DNA of 64,000 nucleotides, taken from contig NZ_RCWZ01000003.1 in NCBI RefSeq assembly GCF_003675385.1, positions 682,001 through 746,000 of the forward strand. Reading direction: 5' to 3'. Position numbers and translations under genes: made by a program. Each line of letters opens with the position of its first letter. Position 1 is the stretch's first letter. This stretch comes from Mucilaginibacter kameinonensis (GTDB lineage: Bacteria > Bacteroidota > Bacteroidia > Sphingobacteriales > Sphingobacteriaceae). Of this stretch, positions 46,012 through 54,979 are shown piece by piece. The notes beneath the pieces are model-generated. The model ran no database searches. It was not told the DNA's origin and saw nothing but the letters and a program-made list of their open reading frames with translations.

Positions 46012-46352
46012 CCAATCTTTATAATCAAATTGTTATTAAAAAAGATGGTAAGATCACGCTTATCATTTCCTTAAACAGAGACCATGCCTGCATAAAACCT
46101 TTTATTTTTCCGCACCGATTTTTTTATTGGCAAAACCTGTAAAATTAGCTTTTCCAACAGTCGAAAAACACTTTGTAAGAAAAATTTTGCAATAGTGTAA
46201 ACTTGATTGTAACTTGTATTTCAGTTAACCTTACTGCATTTCTGATATTTTATTATTTCCCTCCTGCGCTATAACGCTCTGTTTAAAGTAATTAACAGCG
46301 CGTAACGTTTGTTAATAAATAATTTACTGCATGTCACGGCTTAACGATTTGA

Positions 46353-46360
46353 TAACTTTG
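46353..46360 (+). promoter_or_regulatory. Candidate -7 promoter box (TAnnTTTG) for the sugar operon
   Basis: TAACTTTG matches the Bacteroidota consensus exactly and lies 294 bases before the first operon ATG at 46655. If it is used, the mRNA leader is about 285 bases long. Confidence 0.42.
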
Positions 46361-46414
46361 GGTTCTCATTATTTAAAAATTGCCCTCCTACATTTATCAA
46401 ATTGTAAGTTTTAG

Positions 46415-46455
46415 CCGGACATGGGCGTGGTTGCGACCACTTATTTAAATTCCGG
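46415..46455 (+). promoter_or_regulatory. Candidate structured leader hairpin of the sugar operon
   Basis: An inner hairpin GTGGT-TGCG-ACCAC (46427-46440) sits inside outer arms CCGGA (46415-46419) and TCCGG (46451-46455). It lies between the candidate promoter and the first gene. Capsule operons in Bacteroides have leaders recognised by NusG paralogues (UpxY), so a role in processive antitermination is a possibility, not a demonstrated one. Confidence 0.35.
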
Positions 46456-46503
46456 ATAAGGAATTTGTAAAGTGTGCGCCGCTGCGATATTTTGATACTT
46501 GAT

Positions 46504-46641
46504 ATGATAATTATTCAACCTGACAATATTACTGCGCTTGCCGCCCGATCAATTTTCGCGCCTAATAACTACAGAATCTTTACAAAATCGGGTTATACCT
46601 TAATGCCTTTCACAAACAAAATTTCAGGGATCTATTGCTAA
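46504..46641 (+). CDS. Possible 45-codon leader ORF
   Basis: ATG at 46504 opens a 45-codon frame (MIIIQPDNITALAARSI ... NKISGIYC) that ends 13 bases before the first gene of the sugar operon. It has no recognised homologue. Its position fits a leader peptide or upstream ORF, but a frame this short can occur by chance. Confidence 0.25.
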   Translation: MIIIQPDNITALAARSIFAPNNYRIFTKSGYTLMPFTNKISGIYC

Positions 46642-46654
46642 TTGAAATAAAAGG

Positions 46655-47719
46655 ATGAAGAAAATATTATTCATTACCGGTTCAATTAACCAAACCACGC
46701 AAATGCACCAGATAGCCAATCAGCTGCCTGAATTTGATTGCTGGTTTAGCCAGTTGTTTACTGATAACACTACCTTAAATAATATTATAAATAAAACTAC
46801 GCTACTTAGCGGCACGGTACTTTCTAACAAATTCAGGCTTATCTCTGAAGATTATCTTCAACAAAACAGTCTGCAGATTGACTTTGGCGCAAAGAAAAAC
46901 CAATACGACCTTGTTGTATTTTGTACCGATTTGATTATGCCCCCACGCATGCGTAACATTAAAACCATTTGGGTGCAGGAAGGTATGATTGATCGTTATA
47001 CCCCCTGGAGTAGTGTTGTTAAAGCCCTAAAGCTTCCGCCTACACTTTGCGGCAATACCTCATTAAACGGATCATCAAACATATGTGATGTTTACTGCGC
47101 TGCATCAACAGGCTACAAACAATACTTTATGGGTAAAGGCACCGAAGAACGCAAAATTGTGGTTACCGGTATGCCAAACTATGACAACCTGGTTCAGCAT
47201 ATTAATAATGATTTCCCGCATCATAATTATGTGATGGTAGCCACTACAGATATGCGCGAAACCTTCCGCATTGAAAACCGGATAGCATTCATAAAAAAAG
47301 CGGTAAAAATTGCTAATGGCCGTCCCTTGCTGTTTAAGCTTCACCCGAATGAGAATGTCGCCCGCGCCGAAAAGGAAATCTACGCCAACACCCCGGCCGG
47401 TACATTGGTATATAGTAAAGGCAATACCAACCACATGATAGCTAACTGCTGCGAGCTTATTACCCAATACTCAACCGTGGTTTATACCGGCATTGCTTTA
47501 GGCAAAAAGGTTCATTCACTTTTTGATATTAATGAACTTAAACGCCTTACACCGATACAGAACGATGGTGTATCGGCAAGAAATATCGCTGCTATTTGCC
47601 GTGGCTATTTAAAACACAACGGCAATAAAGAAAGCTTTGATCCGCAACTGGCTATGGATAAATACCAGGTTAGCCAGCCGGAGCCTCAGTTAACTGAAGA
47701 ACTAATAGCTAACTGGTAA
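46655..47719 (+). CDS. GT-B-fold capsule/CDP-glycerol-type glycosyltransferase-like protein
   Basis: A 354-residue protein with no signal peptide. The C-terminal half has the pattern seen in CDP-glycerol glycerophosphotransferase and capsular polysaccharide transferases: KIVVTGMPNYDNL (about 167-179), RPLLFKLHPNENVARAEKEIY (about 226-246) and ITQYSTVVYTGIALGKKVHSLFD (about 268-290). A nucleotide-activated donor is likely; given the next genes, a CMP-sugar is the best guess. It starts the nine-gene operon and lies 10 bases before the cytidylyltransferase gene. Confidence 0.72.
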   Translation: MKKILFITGSINQTTQMHQIANQLPEFDCWFSQLFTDNTTLNNIINKTTLLSGTVLSNKFRLISEDYLQQNSLQIDFGAKKNQYDLVVFCTDLIMPPRMRNIKTIWVQEGMIDRYTPWSSVVKALKLPPTLCGNTSLNGSSNICDVYCAASTGYKQYFMGKGTEERKIVVTGMPNYDNLVQHINNDFPHHNYVMVATTDMRETFRIENRIAFIKKAVKIANGRPLLFKLHPNENVARAEKEIYANTPAGTLVYSKGNTNHMIANCCELITQYSTVVYTGIALGKKVHSLFDINELKRLTPIQNDGVSARNIAAICRGYLKHNGNKESFDPQLAMDKYQVSQPEPQLTEELIANW

Positions 47720-47729
47720 TCATTTTACC

Positions 47730-48557
47730 GTGAAAAACAAGATACTTATAGTTGTACAGGCCCGAATGGCATCAAGCCGGCTGCCGGGTAAAGTAATGCT
47801 GCCAATATTGGGCAAAAGCCTGCTTGCCAGGATGATTGAACGGCTTAAAATGATCCGTCATGAAGCCGAAATTATCATAGCCACATCCGAAACACCGGAC
47901 GATGATATTATCATCAGTGAAGCCATCAACATTGGTGTTCCTTATTACAGGGGCAGCCTGAATAACCTGCTCGACAGGCATTACCAGGCCGCAAAACTGC
48001 ATAATGCCGATATCGTATTAAAGATCCCTTCTGATTGCCCGCTGATTGATCCTCTTATCATTGATCATGTGCTGGATTATTTTTTTGCCAACCAGAACGA
48101 TTTTGATTTTGTAAGCAACCTGCACCCGGCCACCTATCCGGATGGCAACGATGTAGAGATTATGACCATAGGTTGCCTCACCAAAGCATGGGAAAACGCA
48201 AACCGTGAACTGGAACTGGAGCATACCACTCCTTATATATGGGAAAACCCACAATTATTCAGGATAGGCAACGTAAGCTGGCCTACGGGCTTGGATTATT
48301 CCATGTCGCACCGGTTCACTATTGATTATGCAGAGGACTATTATTTTATAGAACGCGTATTCAGGGAGTTGTATGCCGATAATAATCAATTCTCATGCGA
48401 TGATATCCTTAACCTGCTTAATCAGAAGCCGGAGATCTACAATATAAACGCGCAATACGCGGGGGTAAACTGGTACAGGCACCATGTAGATGAGTTGAAA
48501 ACCATCACATCTGCCCAAACCAAACAGGCGCCCACAAAAAACCTACAGGCATTATAA
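47730..48557 (+). CDS. SpsF/NeuA-like cytidylyltransferase
   Basis: A 275-residue nucleotidyltransferase with the CMP-sugar synthetase N-terminal motif VVQARMASSRLPGKVMLPILGKSLLARMIER (8-38), then IPSDCPLIDPLIIDHVLDYF and the SpsF-type middle YPDGNDVEIMTI and HRFTIDYAEDYYFIERVF. It probably activates the ulosonic acid made downstream with CTP. GTG is the start codon. The SpsF group is less specific than NeuA, so the substrate is inferred from the linked NeuB-type synthase. Confidence 0.87.
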   Translation: MKNKILIVVQARMASSRLPGKVMLPILGKSLLARMIERLKMIRHEAEIIIATSETPDDDIIISEAINIGVPYYRGSLNNLLDRHYQAAKLHNADIVLKIPSDCPLIDPLIIDHVLDYFFANQNDFDFVSNLHPATYPDGNDVEIMTIGCLTKAWENANRELELEHTTPYIWENPQLFRIGNVSWPTGLDYSMSHRFTIDYAEDYYFIERVFRELYADNNQFSCDDILNLLNQKPEIYNINAQYAGVNWYRHHVDELKTITSAQTKQAPTKNLQAL

Positions 48558-48565
48558 CAAAGCGA

Positions 48566-49432
48566 ATGATAACAGTGGAGAACAACAATTACCAGGAATT
48601 AACAGACACCGCTCTTAAAGTGCGGGAGCATATCATCCGCATGTCTACCGACGGCGGGTGTTTTACAGGCGCATCATTATCAGCGGTAGACCTGATCGTT
48701 TATTTATACAGTCGTTTTTTAAATATTAGCAAGGATAACCTTAACAATCCGGAGCGTGATTACCTTTTCCTTTCCAAAGGTCATGACGTGCCTGCCTTGT
48801 ACGGCACCTTTGCTGAGTTGGGCTTGTTAGAGAAAGAGCGTTTAAAAAATCACCTTTTACTTAACGATCATATTTACTGGCATCCAAACACCAAAATTCC
48901 GGGTATCGAATTTCATTCAGGTTCATTAGGCCATTTGCCTTCAGTAGCTATTGGTGTTGCCATGGATTTAAAGATCAGCGGCAGTACAAACAAAGTGATT
49001 TGTATTTTGGGCGATGGCGAGCTGAACGAAGGCACCTGCTGGGAAGCCATGCTGGTGGCCAACGCTTATAAACTGGACAACCTGCTGTTTGTGGTTGACC
49101 GTAATCACTTCCAGGCCAATATGCGCACGGAAGATCTGATTCCGCTGGAACCGCTTGCCGATAAATTTGAGGCTTTTGGCGCAGCAGTTAAAAGAATAAA
49201 CGGGCACAGTTTTGCCGAGCTTGATGAAGCTTTCGGCGCCTTCCCTTTCCAGGCCGGAAAATTCAATGTAATTATTGCTGATACTGTGCGCGGCAAAGGT
49301 TTGCCAAGTATCCAGGAACGTGCCGACAGGTGGTTCTGCAATTTCAATGCAGACGAGATTGAACAGCTTTTATTAGAGCTGCATGGCCAGCACAATACAA
49401 CATTAACATCAGAAACTTTAGTGGTGCGATAA
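48566..49432 (+). CDS. Transketolase-like, N-terminal (ThDP-binding) subunit
   Basis: A 288-residue protein that equals the first third of transketolase. The thiamine diphosphate motif GDGELNEGTCWEAMLVANAYKLDNLLFVVDRN (about 148-179) is intact, and family features LSKGHDVPALY and SGSLGHLPSVAIGVAMDLK are visible. It pairs with the next gene, which starts one base after its stop. Two-subunit transketolases move a two-carbon ketol unit between sugars. Its place in a sugar-acid operon suggests a dedicated step on a pathway intermediate. Confidence 0.93.
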   Translation: MITVENNNYQELTDTALKVREHIIRMSTDGGCFTGASLSAVDLIVYLYSRFLNISKDNLNNPERDYLFLSKGHDVPALYGTFAELGLLEKERLKNHLLLNDHIYWHPNTKIPGIEFHSGSLGHLPSVAIGVAMDLKISGSTNKVICILGDGELNEGTCWEAMLVANAYKLDNLLFVVDRNHFQANMRTEDLIPLEPLADKFEAFGAAVKRINGHSFAELDEAFGAFPFQAGKFNVIIADTVRGKGLPSIQERADRWFCNFNADEIEQLLLELHGQHNTTLTSETLVVR

Positions 49433-49433
49433 G

Positions 49434-50372
49434 ATGAGTTACGAAGAACTTTTAACCCAAACAGCCCTTGCCAATGAGCAGGTGATTGTAATGACCGCCG
49501 AAAACCGTGCGCTGGTACGCAACCTGCCCGGCATATTAGGCAAACGTTTTATTGATACAGGTATTACCGAGCAAACTATGATTGGCGCGGCAGCCGGTCT
49601 GGCGCTACGTGGCCGTACCCCTATTGTGCACGCGCTTGCTGCCTTTTTAACTATGCGCGCGTTTGAGTTTGTACGTACCGATGTAGGCATAGCCAATTTG
49701 CCGGTTAAGTTAAGCTCATTCATCCCAGGTTTTTTATCTGATGGTAACGGGCCAACACACCAGGCTATTGAGGATATCTCTATCATGCGTGGTATCCCTA
49801 ATATAACCGTATTTGCCCCGGCCGATGAAGATGACCTGGTAAAAATGCTGCCCCAGATCTGGGAAAGCAAAAGCCCGGCGTACACCCGCATCAACACGCG
49901 CAAAACCAGCTATGTACACGAGCCTTTTACTCCAGGTAAAGCCGAGGTAATATCAGAAGGCAGTGACGTAACCATCTTAACCTATGGTCTGCTGTTTGAG
50001 CAGGCGCTGATAGCTGTTGAAATGCTGAAAAGCGAAGGCCTTTCTGTTGGCTTGATCAACATGCGCAGCCTGAAACCTGTTGATGAGCAGGCTATACTGA
50101 AGGCATCGGCACAAAGCAAGCTGGTAGTTACACTTGAGGACCATTTTTTAACAGGCGGTCTTTACACCATTGTGGCCGAGGTTTTATTAAAACACCGCAC
50201 AACGGCCAATGTATTGCCTATGGCATTGAACGAAAAATGGTTCAGGCCGGCACTGCTTCCTTCTGTATTAGAGCATGAAGGTTTTACAGGCAAACAGATT
50301 GCCGAAAAAATACTGGGCTACCAAACTGCCCACAACCAACCACAAATTTTAACACCTGAATTTTCAGAATAA
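49434..50372 (+). CDS. Transketolase-like, C-terminal (pyrimidine-binding) subunit
   Basis: A 312-residue partner of the preceding subunit. It has the pyrimidine-binding domain with the catalytic Glu in RFIDTGITEQTMIGAAAGLALRGRTPIVHALAAF (about 37-70), GNGPTHQAIEDISIMRGIPNITVFAPADE (about 102-130) and a C-terminal transketolase domain (SDVTILTYGLLFEQAL and SLKPVDEQAI). The ThDP site forms at the interface of both subunits. Confidence 0.93.
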   Translation: MSYEELLTQTALANEQVIVMTAENRALVRNLPGILGKRFIDTGITEQTMIGAAAGLALRGRTPIVHALAAFLTMRAFEFVRTDVGIANLPVKLSSFIPGFLSDGNGPTHQAIEDISIMRGIPNITVFAPADEDDLVKMLPQIWESKSPAYTRINTRKTSYVHEPFTPGKAEVISEGSDVTILTYGLLFEQALIAVEMLKSEGLSVGLINMRSLKPVDEQAILKASAQSKLVVTLEDHFLTGGLYTIVAEVLLKHRTTANVLPMALNEKWFRPALLPSVLEHEGFTGKQIAEKILGYQTAHNQPQILTPEFSE

Positions 50373-50383
50373 AAATATTGATC

Positions 50384-51724
50384 ATGGCTAATAAAATTGA
50401 GCTAAACAACAATTATCCGAACATCACCGAATCGGATAAATTATATGAACGCGCTTTAAAAGTTCAGAAACCGGTTACCCAAACCCTGGCTAAAGGCCCG
50501 GGGCAATTTACCAAAGGTGTAGCGCCAAAATACCTTGTAAAAGGTAAGGGATCGCACGTATGGGATGTTGATGGCAATGAATTCATCGACTTAAATTCAG
50601 CAATCGGCCCTATTTCATTGGGTTACGCTTACCCTGCCGTTGACGAGGCTATCCGTCAGCAACTGAATGATGGTATTACCTTTTCATTGATGCACCCTTT
50701 AGAAGTTGAGCTTTCGGAACTGGTACAACAGGTTGTGCCCAATGCCGAAGCAGTAAAGATTTCTAAAACAGGCGCTGATGTTTGTTCTGCCGCTATTCGT
50801 GTAGCCCGTGCATTCACCGGCCGCGATAAGGTATTTTGCTGTGGTTACCATGGCTGGCACGATTGGTACATTGGTATTACCAGCCGTAACTCTGGCGTTC
50901 CTGAAGCTATCCAGGACCTTACCTACACTTTTGAATACAACGATATCGAATCGGTAAAGGCAGCCCTGGACGAAACTGTTGCTGCCCTGATATTGGAGCC
51001 TTTCATCTTTGAAGCACCAAAACCTGGTTACCTTCAGGAACTTGCCGAGGTATGTAAAGCAAACGGCACCCTGCTCATTTTTGATGAGATGTGGACAGGT
51101 TTCCGCGTGGCAGTTGGCGGCGCACAGGAGTACTTTAATGTTAAAGCGGATCTGGCCGTATTTTCAAAAGCATGTGCCAACGGTATGCCGATAGCATTAT
51201 TAACAGGCCGTGCCGATGTAATGGAGCTTTTCAACTCCGAAGTATTCAGCTATACAACATTTGGCGGCGAAGCTTTATCATTAGCTGCTTGTATCGCTAC
51301 TATCAATGAGCTTCGCGATAAAAAGGTACCGCAATACCTTGATGAGCACGGTGCTTTATTGAAAGATGGCTACAACAGCCTCGCCATTGAGTTAGGCGTT
51401 GATAAATACACCCGCTGTATTGGCTTTAACTGCCGTAGCATGGTAACCTTTACTCCTGATGCCGGTAACGGACTTGAAGTAAAAACCTTCATGCAACAGG
51501 AAATGATAAAACGCGGTATACTTTGGGCAGGTTTCCACAACATGTGCTATAGCCACACCACTGAGGATATCGACTACATCCTTGCTGCTTACCGCGATGT
51601 ATTGCCATTGCTTAAAGCGGCCATTGAAAGCGGTAATATCAAAGATCAACTAAAAGGTGAAGTGTTAGAGGCCGTTTTCCGTAAGGTGAGCAATTACAAC
51701 ATCAAACCTAAAAGCATAGCCTAA
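50384..51724 (+). CDS. Class III PLP aminotransferase, glutamate-1-semialdehyde-aminomutase-like
   Basis: A 446-residue PLP enzyme. The start is taken at ATG 50384 (MANKIELNN); a TTG six bases earlier is less likely. The motifs are SHVWDVDGNEFIDLNSAIGPISLGYAYP, the aminomutase-like ISKTGADVCSAAIRVARAFTGRDKVFCCGYHGWHDWY, ILIFDEMWTGFR, and the PLP-lysine in AVFSKACANGMPIALLTG. GSA-type aminotransferases in glycan operons are thought to aminate sugar aldehydes or ketones. It probably installs an amino group on the sugar precursor or product. Confidence 0.9.
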   Translation: MANKIELNNNYPNITESDKLYERALKVQKPVTQTLAKGPGQFTKGVAPKYLVKGKGSHVWDVDGNEFIDLNSAIGPISLGYAYPAVDEAIRQQLNDGITFSLMHPLEVELSELVQQVVPNAEAVKISKTGADVCSAAIRVARAFTGRDKVFCCGYHGWHDWYIGITSRNSGVPEAIQDLTYTFEYNDIESVKAALDETVAALILEPFIFEAPKPGYLQELAEVCKANGTLLIFDEMWTGFRVAVGGAQEYFNVKADLAVFSKACANGMPIALLTGRADVMELFNSEVFSYTTFGGEALSLAACIATINELRDKKVPQYLDEHGALLKDGYNSLAIELGVDKYTRCIGFNCRSMVTFTPDAGNGLEVKTFMQQEMIKRGILWAGFHNMCYSHTTEDIDYILAAYRDVLPLLKAAIESGNIKDQLKGEVLEAVFRKVSNYNIKPKSIA

Positions 51725-51727
51725 ATC

Positions 51728-52531
51728 ATGGACCTGTTTTCATTAAAAGGCAAAACTGCCGTGGTAACCGGTGCGCTGGGGCTTATCGGGCGTAAACACT
51801 GCGAGGCCCTTGTGTCGGCAGGTGCAAACGTAATAGCGGCCGACATAAACGCCGAAGAAACCCGGGCATTTGCCGCACAACTGGGCGATAATCACCTGGG
51901 CCTGGGCGTTGATGTAACCAGCAAGAAATCGCTGATTGACGCGCTCAACGCGGCACTTGATAAATATGATTCGGTTGATGTACTGGTGAATAACGCTGCC
52001 ATTAACGATAAGTTCGAAAACCCGGCCATGGCCAAGGAGCTATCAGCGTTTGAAAACTATCCATTGGAGGCTTTTCAACAATCGCTTAATGTAAATATTA
52101 CCGGGGTGTTTTTATGCTCGCAGGTATTTGGCACGCACATGGCTTTACAACACAGCGGCAGTATCATCAACATAGCATCAACCTATGGTATGGTTGGCCC
52201 TGATCAAAATATTTACCGCGATGCGCGCGGGCAGCAGACTTTTTACAAGTCGGCAGCCTACCCGGTTACTAAAGGTGCTATCATCAATTTCACACGTTTT
52301 TTGGCAGCCTATTGGGGACATACCGGCGTTAGGGTAAATACCCTCTCTCCTGGCGGCGTTGAAGCCGGGCAAACCGAAGATTTTATAGGGAACTATTCAG
52401 CAAAAACTTTATTGGGCCGCATGGCCAAAGCGTCAGACTATCAGGGCGCACTTATATTCCTGGCCAGCGAGGCATCGGCTTATATGACCGGCGCTAATCT
52501 GGTTGTAGACGGAGGGTGGACAGCTATTTAA
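51728..52531 (+). CDS. Short-chain dehydrogenase/reductase (SDR)
   Basis: A 267-residue classical SDR with TGALGLIGRKHCEALVSAGANVIAADI (cofactor motif, 15-41; the acidic Asp40 favours NAD(H)), NNAAIN, the catalytic Ser region INIASTYG, YPVTKGAII (catalytic Tyr and Lys) and the C-terminal YMTGANLVVDGGWTAI. It lies three bases after the aminotransferase stop. It probably makes the keto group for transamination or reduces an intermediate. Confidence 0.92.
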   Translation: MDLFSLKGKTAVVTGALGLIGRKHCEALVSAGANVIAADINAEETRAFAAQLGDNHLGLGVDVTSKKSLIDALNAALDKYDSVDVLVNNAAINDKFENPAMAKELSAFENYPLEAFQQSLNVNITGVFLCSQVFGTHMALQHSGSIINIASTYGMVGPDQNIYRDARGQQTFYKSAAYPVTKGAIINFTRFLAAYWGHTGVRVNTLSPGGVEAGQTEDFIGNYSAKTLLGRMAKASDYQGALIFLASEASAYMTGANLVVDGGWTAI

Positions 52532-52546
52532 TTTAAACCAACTATT

Positions 52547-53986
52547 ATGAACGAGATTTTGAAACAAAAGGCGGCAGGCATTAAATTATTGCTTACCGAC
52601 AACGATGGGGTTTTAACAGATGCCGGAGTATACTACAATCATGACGGCGAGCTTTTAAAGAAATTCAGCATGCGCGATGGTATGGGGGTTGAACGCCTTC
52701 GCAAATTTGCTGGTGTAGAAACAGGCATTATCACCGGCGAAAACTCGCCTTCATTAATTAAAAGAGCCGAAAAACTACACATCACCGAACTGCATTTAGG
52801 TATAAAAGATAAAGCAGCTACCTTTAAAGAAATTTGCAGCCGCTTAGATCTGCAACCTAACGAAGTTGCTTTTATAGGCGATGATTATAACGACCTGGAG
52901 GTGATGAAACTGGCCGGCCTTACTGCATCTCCTGCCGATGCTTTACCACATGTTAAAGCGCAGGTTGATTTTGTAAGCTCATTAAACGGCGGCGATGGCT
53001 GTTTCCGTGAATTTGCCGAGATGATTATCGAAGCTAAGAGTGATAAATATCTTTCAGGTACAAGAAATGGGACTATCACTTTGCAAAATGGCCGCGTAAT
53101 TGGTAAAGGCCAGCCAAGCTATATCATTGCCGAAATTGGCATTAACCACAACGGCTCACTTGAAATTTGTAAAAAGTTAATTGATGAAGCTGTAGCGGCT
53201 AAAGCCGACGCCGTTAAATTTCAAAAACGTACACCGGAAATTTGCGTACCGCGCGATCAGTGGGAAATTATGCGCGATACCCCATGGGGCCGTATCACTT
53301 ACATCGACTACAAACGCAAAACCGAATTTGGTATAGCCGAATATGCAACCATCGACCAATACTGCAAAAAAGTAGGTATCGATTGGTTTGTATCTGCCTG
53401 GGACGCGCCATCTGTTGATTTCATGGAGCAGTTTGATACTATACTGTACAAACTGGCATCGGCATCATTAACCGATTTCGCTTTAATCCAGCGCATTCTG
53501 GAAACCGGTAAACCGCTAATGCTTTCAACCGGCATGTCAACCATGAAAGAGATCGAAACAACTATGGATTATATCAATGCTTTTGACGAAAATTATCCTT
53601 TGTTTATCGCTCATTCAACTTCGGCTTATCCATGCCCTCCGCAAGAGCTTAACCTTAAAATGATCCAGACCCTGGAAAACAAATATCCGGGCATCCCTAT
53701 CGGTTATTCGGGTCACGAAACAGGCCTAGCAACTACGGTGGGTGCAGTGGCTATGGGTGCAACCTTTGTTGAGCGTCACTTTACGCTTGACCGCGCCATG
53801 TGGGGATCTGACCACGCCGCTTCTGTTGAGCCACAAGGGTTACAACGCCTGGTACGTGATATCAGGGATGTAGAAACAGCAGCAGGTGACGGTGAAAAAC
53901 GTGTTTACGAATCAGAACTTGCGCCAATGAAGCGTTTAAGGGTAAACATCAGCGACGAATACAAAGAGAAACCAAGCGTTAAATAA
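52547..53986 (+). CDS. Fused HAD phosphatase (KdsC-like) and NeuB-type ulosonic acid synthase
   Basis: A 479-residue two-domain protein. Residues 1-165 form a KdsC/NeuA-C-type HAD phosphatase with TDNDGVLTD (Asp18, Asp20), a Lys in GIKDKAATF and GDDYNDLEVM (Asp112, Asp113). Residues about 185-479 form a NeuB-like TIM barrel that condenses PEP with an aldose: YIIAEIGINHNGSLEICKKL, ADAVKFQKRTPE, STGMSTMKEIE, HSTSAYPCPPQELNLKMI, GYSGHETG and FVERHFTLDR. The SAF/antifreeze domain that closes typical NeuB proteins is absent. The fusion would make and dephosphorylate a 9-carbon (or similar) ulosonic acid phosphate. Confidence 0.92.
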   Translation: MNEILKQKAAGIKLLLTDNDGVLTDAGVYYNHDGELLKKFSMRDGMGVERLRKFAGVETGIITGENSPSLIKRAEKLHITELHLGIKDKAATFKEICSRLDLQPNEVAFIGDDYNDLEVMKLAGLTASPADALPHVKAQVDFVSSLNGGDGCFREFAEMIIEAKSDKYLSGTRNGTITLQNGRVIGKGQPSYIIAEIGINHNGSLEICKKLIDEAVAAKADAVKFQKRTPEICVPRDQWEIMRDTPWGRITYIDYKRKTEFGIAEYATIDQYCKKVGIDWFVSAWDAPSVDFMEQFDTILYKLASASLTDFALIQRILETGKPLMLSTGMSTMKEIETTMDYINAFDENYPLFIAHSTSAYPCPPQELNLKMIQTLENKYPGIPIGYSGHETGLATTVGAVAMGATFVERHFTLDRAMWGSDHAASVEPQGLQRLVRDIRDVETAAGDGEKRVYESELAPMKRLRVNISDEYKEKPSVK

Positions 53987-53988
53987 TA

Positions 53989-54972
53989 ATGTCTCCGGAA
54001 AAACTAACTACCATAATTACATCCATTATCCTTTTTTGCTGGATAGGATTCATCATTGCCTGGGAACGGATTTCGCCTTACAGAAAAGGCTTGAAGTTTT
54101 TCAGGGAAGGGTTTTGGATTGATTTAGTGTGGTACACACTGATACAAAGCTACTTTTTAAAGATCCTCATTTTCGATTATATCATTAAACCTTTAGAGGC
54201 ACATTTTGATCTGTCGCATCTGCATTTAATAAGTAACTGGCCTGTAGCATTACAAGTATTGTTTTTCCTGTTTACGCATGATCTCTACATTTACTTATTT
54301 CACCGCTTTCAGCATTCAAATAAATTTTTCTGGCGTATTCATGAGGCGCACCATTCCGGTAAGGAGGTTGACTTTTTGGCCGGTTCGCGTTCGCACATTA
54401 TGGAGATCGTCATCAATCAAACTATTGAGTTTGCACCTATCATTTTGTTAGGTGCAAACCCAATAGTTATACCTATAAAAGCTATGTTAGATGCCATGTT
54501 TGGTATGTTTATACACGGCAATATCAAGGTAAACATGGGCAAGCTTAAGTATATCATTAACTCGCCCCAATTGCATTTATGGCATCACGCCAATTACCAG
54601 GAAGTTTTTCATGCCAACTTCTCTACCAAGTTTTCATTTTGGGATTACCTGTTTGGTACCGTATATGACCCTGGTCACGCGCCTGGCGATAAACCCGAAA
54701 ACTGGGGACTTTATTACGATTACCCCAAAGATTACTTTTTACAGCATGCCTTCAGCGTAAAACGCTTTGACGAAAAAAACCTGCTCAAATACCGTTGGTT
54801 CAACTGGTATTACCACCTTAGGCCCCGGTTTATGAATTGGCTGGTAACAATTGCCCCGGAGAGGTTAAAAACGATTATCCCGGCTAAAATAAACGAGTCG
54901 CCTAAATTGGATATTGAGCAGCAACCCGTTACCTTAGTAACCGAACAAGAAAACATACTACAACAAAACTAA
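53989..54972 (+). CDS. Sterol desaturase/fatty acid hydroxylase family membrane protein
   Basis: A 327-residue integral membrane di-iron enzyme. The histidine clusters are HRFQH (105-109), HEAHH (118-122) and LHLWHH (about 194-199), with a further Asp/His at 97-98. Several hydrophobic segments surround them. The family hydroxylates or desaturates lipids and other hydrophobic substrates. It starts two bases after the HAD-NeuB stop, so it belongs to the operon. It could modify the glycan's lipid carrier or an N-acyl chain; this is speculation. Confidence 0.88.
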   Translation: MSPEKLTTIITSIILFCWIGFIIAWERISPYRKGLKFFREGFWIDLVWYTLIQSYFLKILIFDYIIKPLEAHFDLSHLHLISNWPVALQVLFFLFTHDLYIYLFHRFQHSNKFFWRIHEAHHSGKEVDFLAGSRSHIMEIVINQTIEFAPIILLGANPIVIPIKAMLDAMFGMFIHGNIKVNMGKLKYIINSPQLHLWHHANYQEVFHANFSTKFSFWDYLFGTVYDPGHAPGDKPENWGLYYDYPKDYFLQHAFSVKRFDEKNLLKYRWFNWYYHLRPRFMNWLVTIAPERLKTIIPAKINESPKLDIEQQPVTLVTEQENILQQN

Positions 54973-54979
54973 CAACATA

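Larger units (their letters stand above)
46012..46503. other. Long leader/promoter region before the ulosonic-acid operon
   Basis: No intact gene is seen. It contains a candidate promoter box (46353-46360) and a nested stem-loop (46415-46455), described separately. The first 340 bases are A/T-rich without a recognisable feature. Confidence 0.5.
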
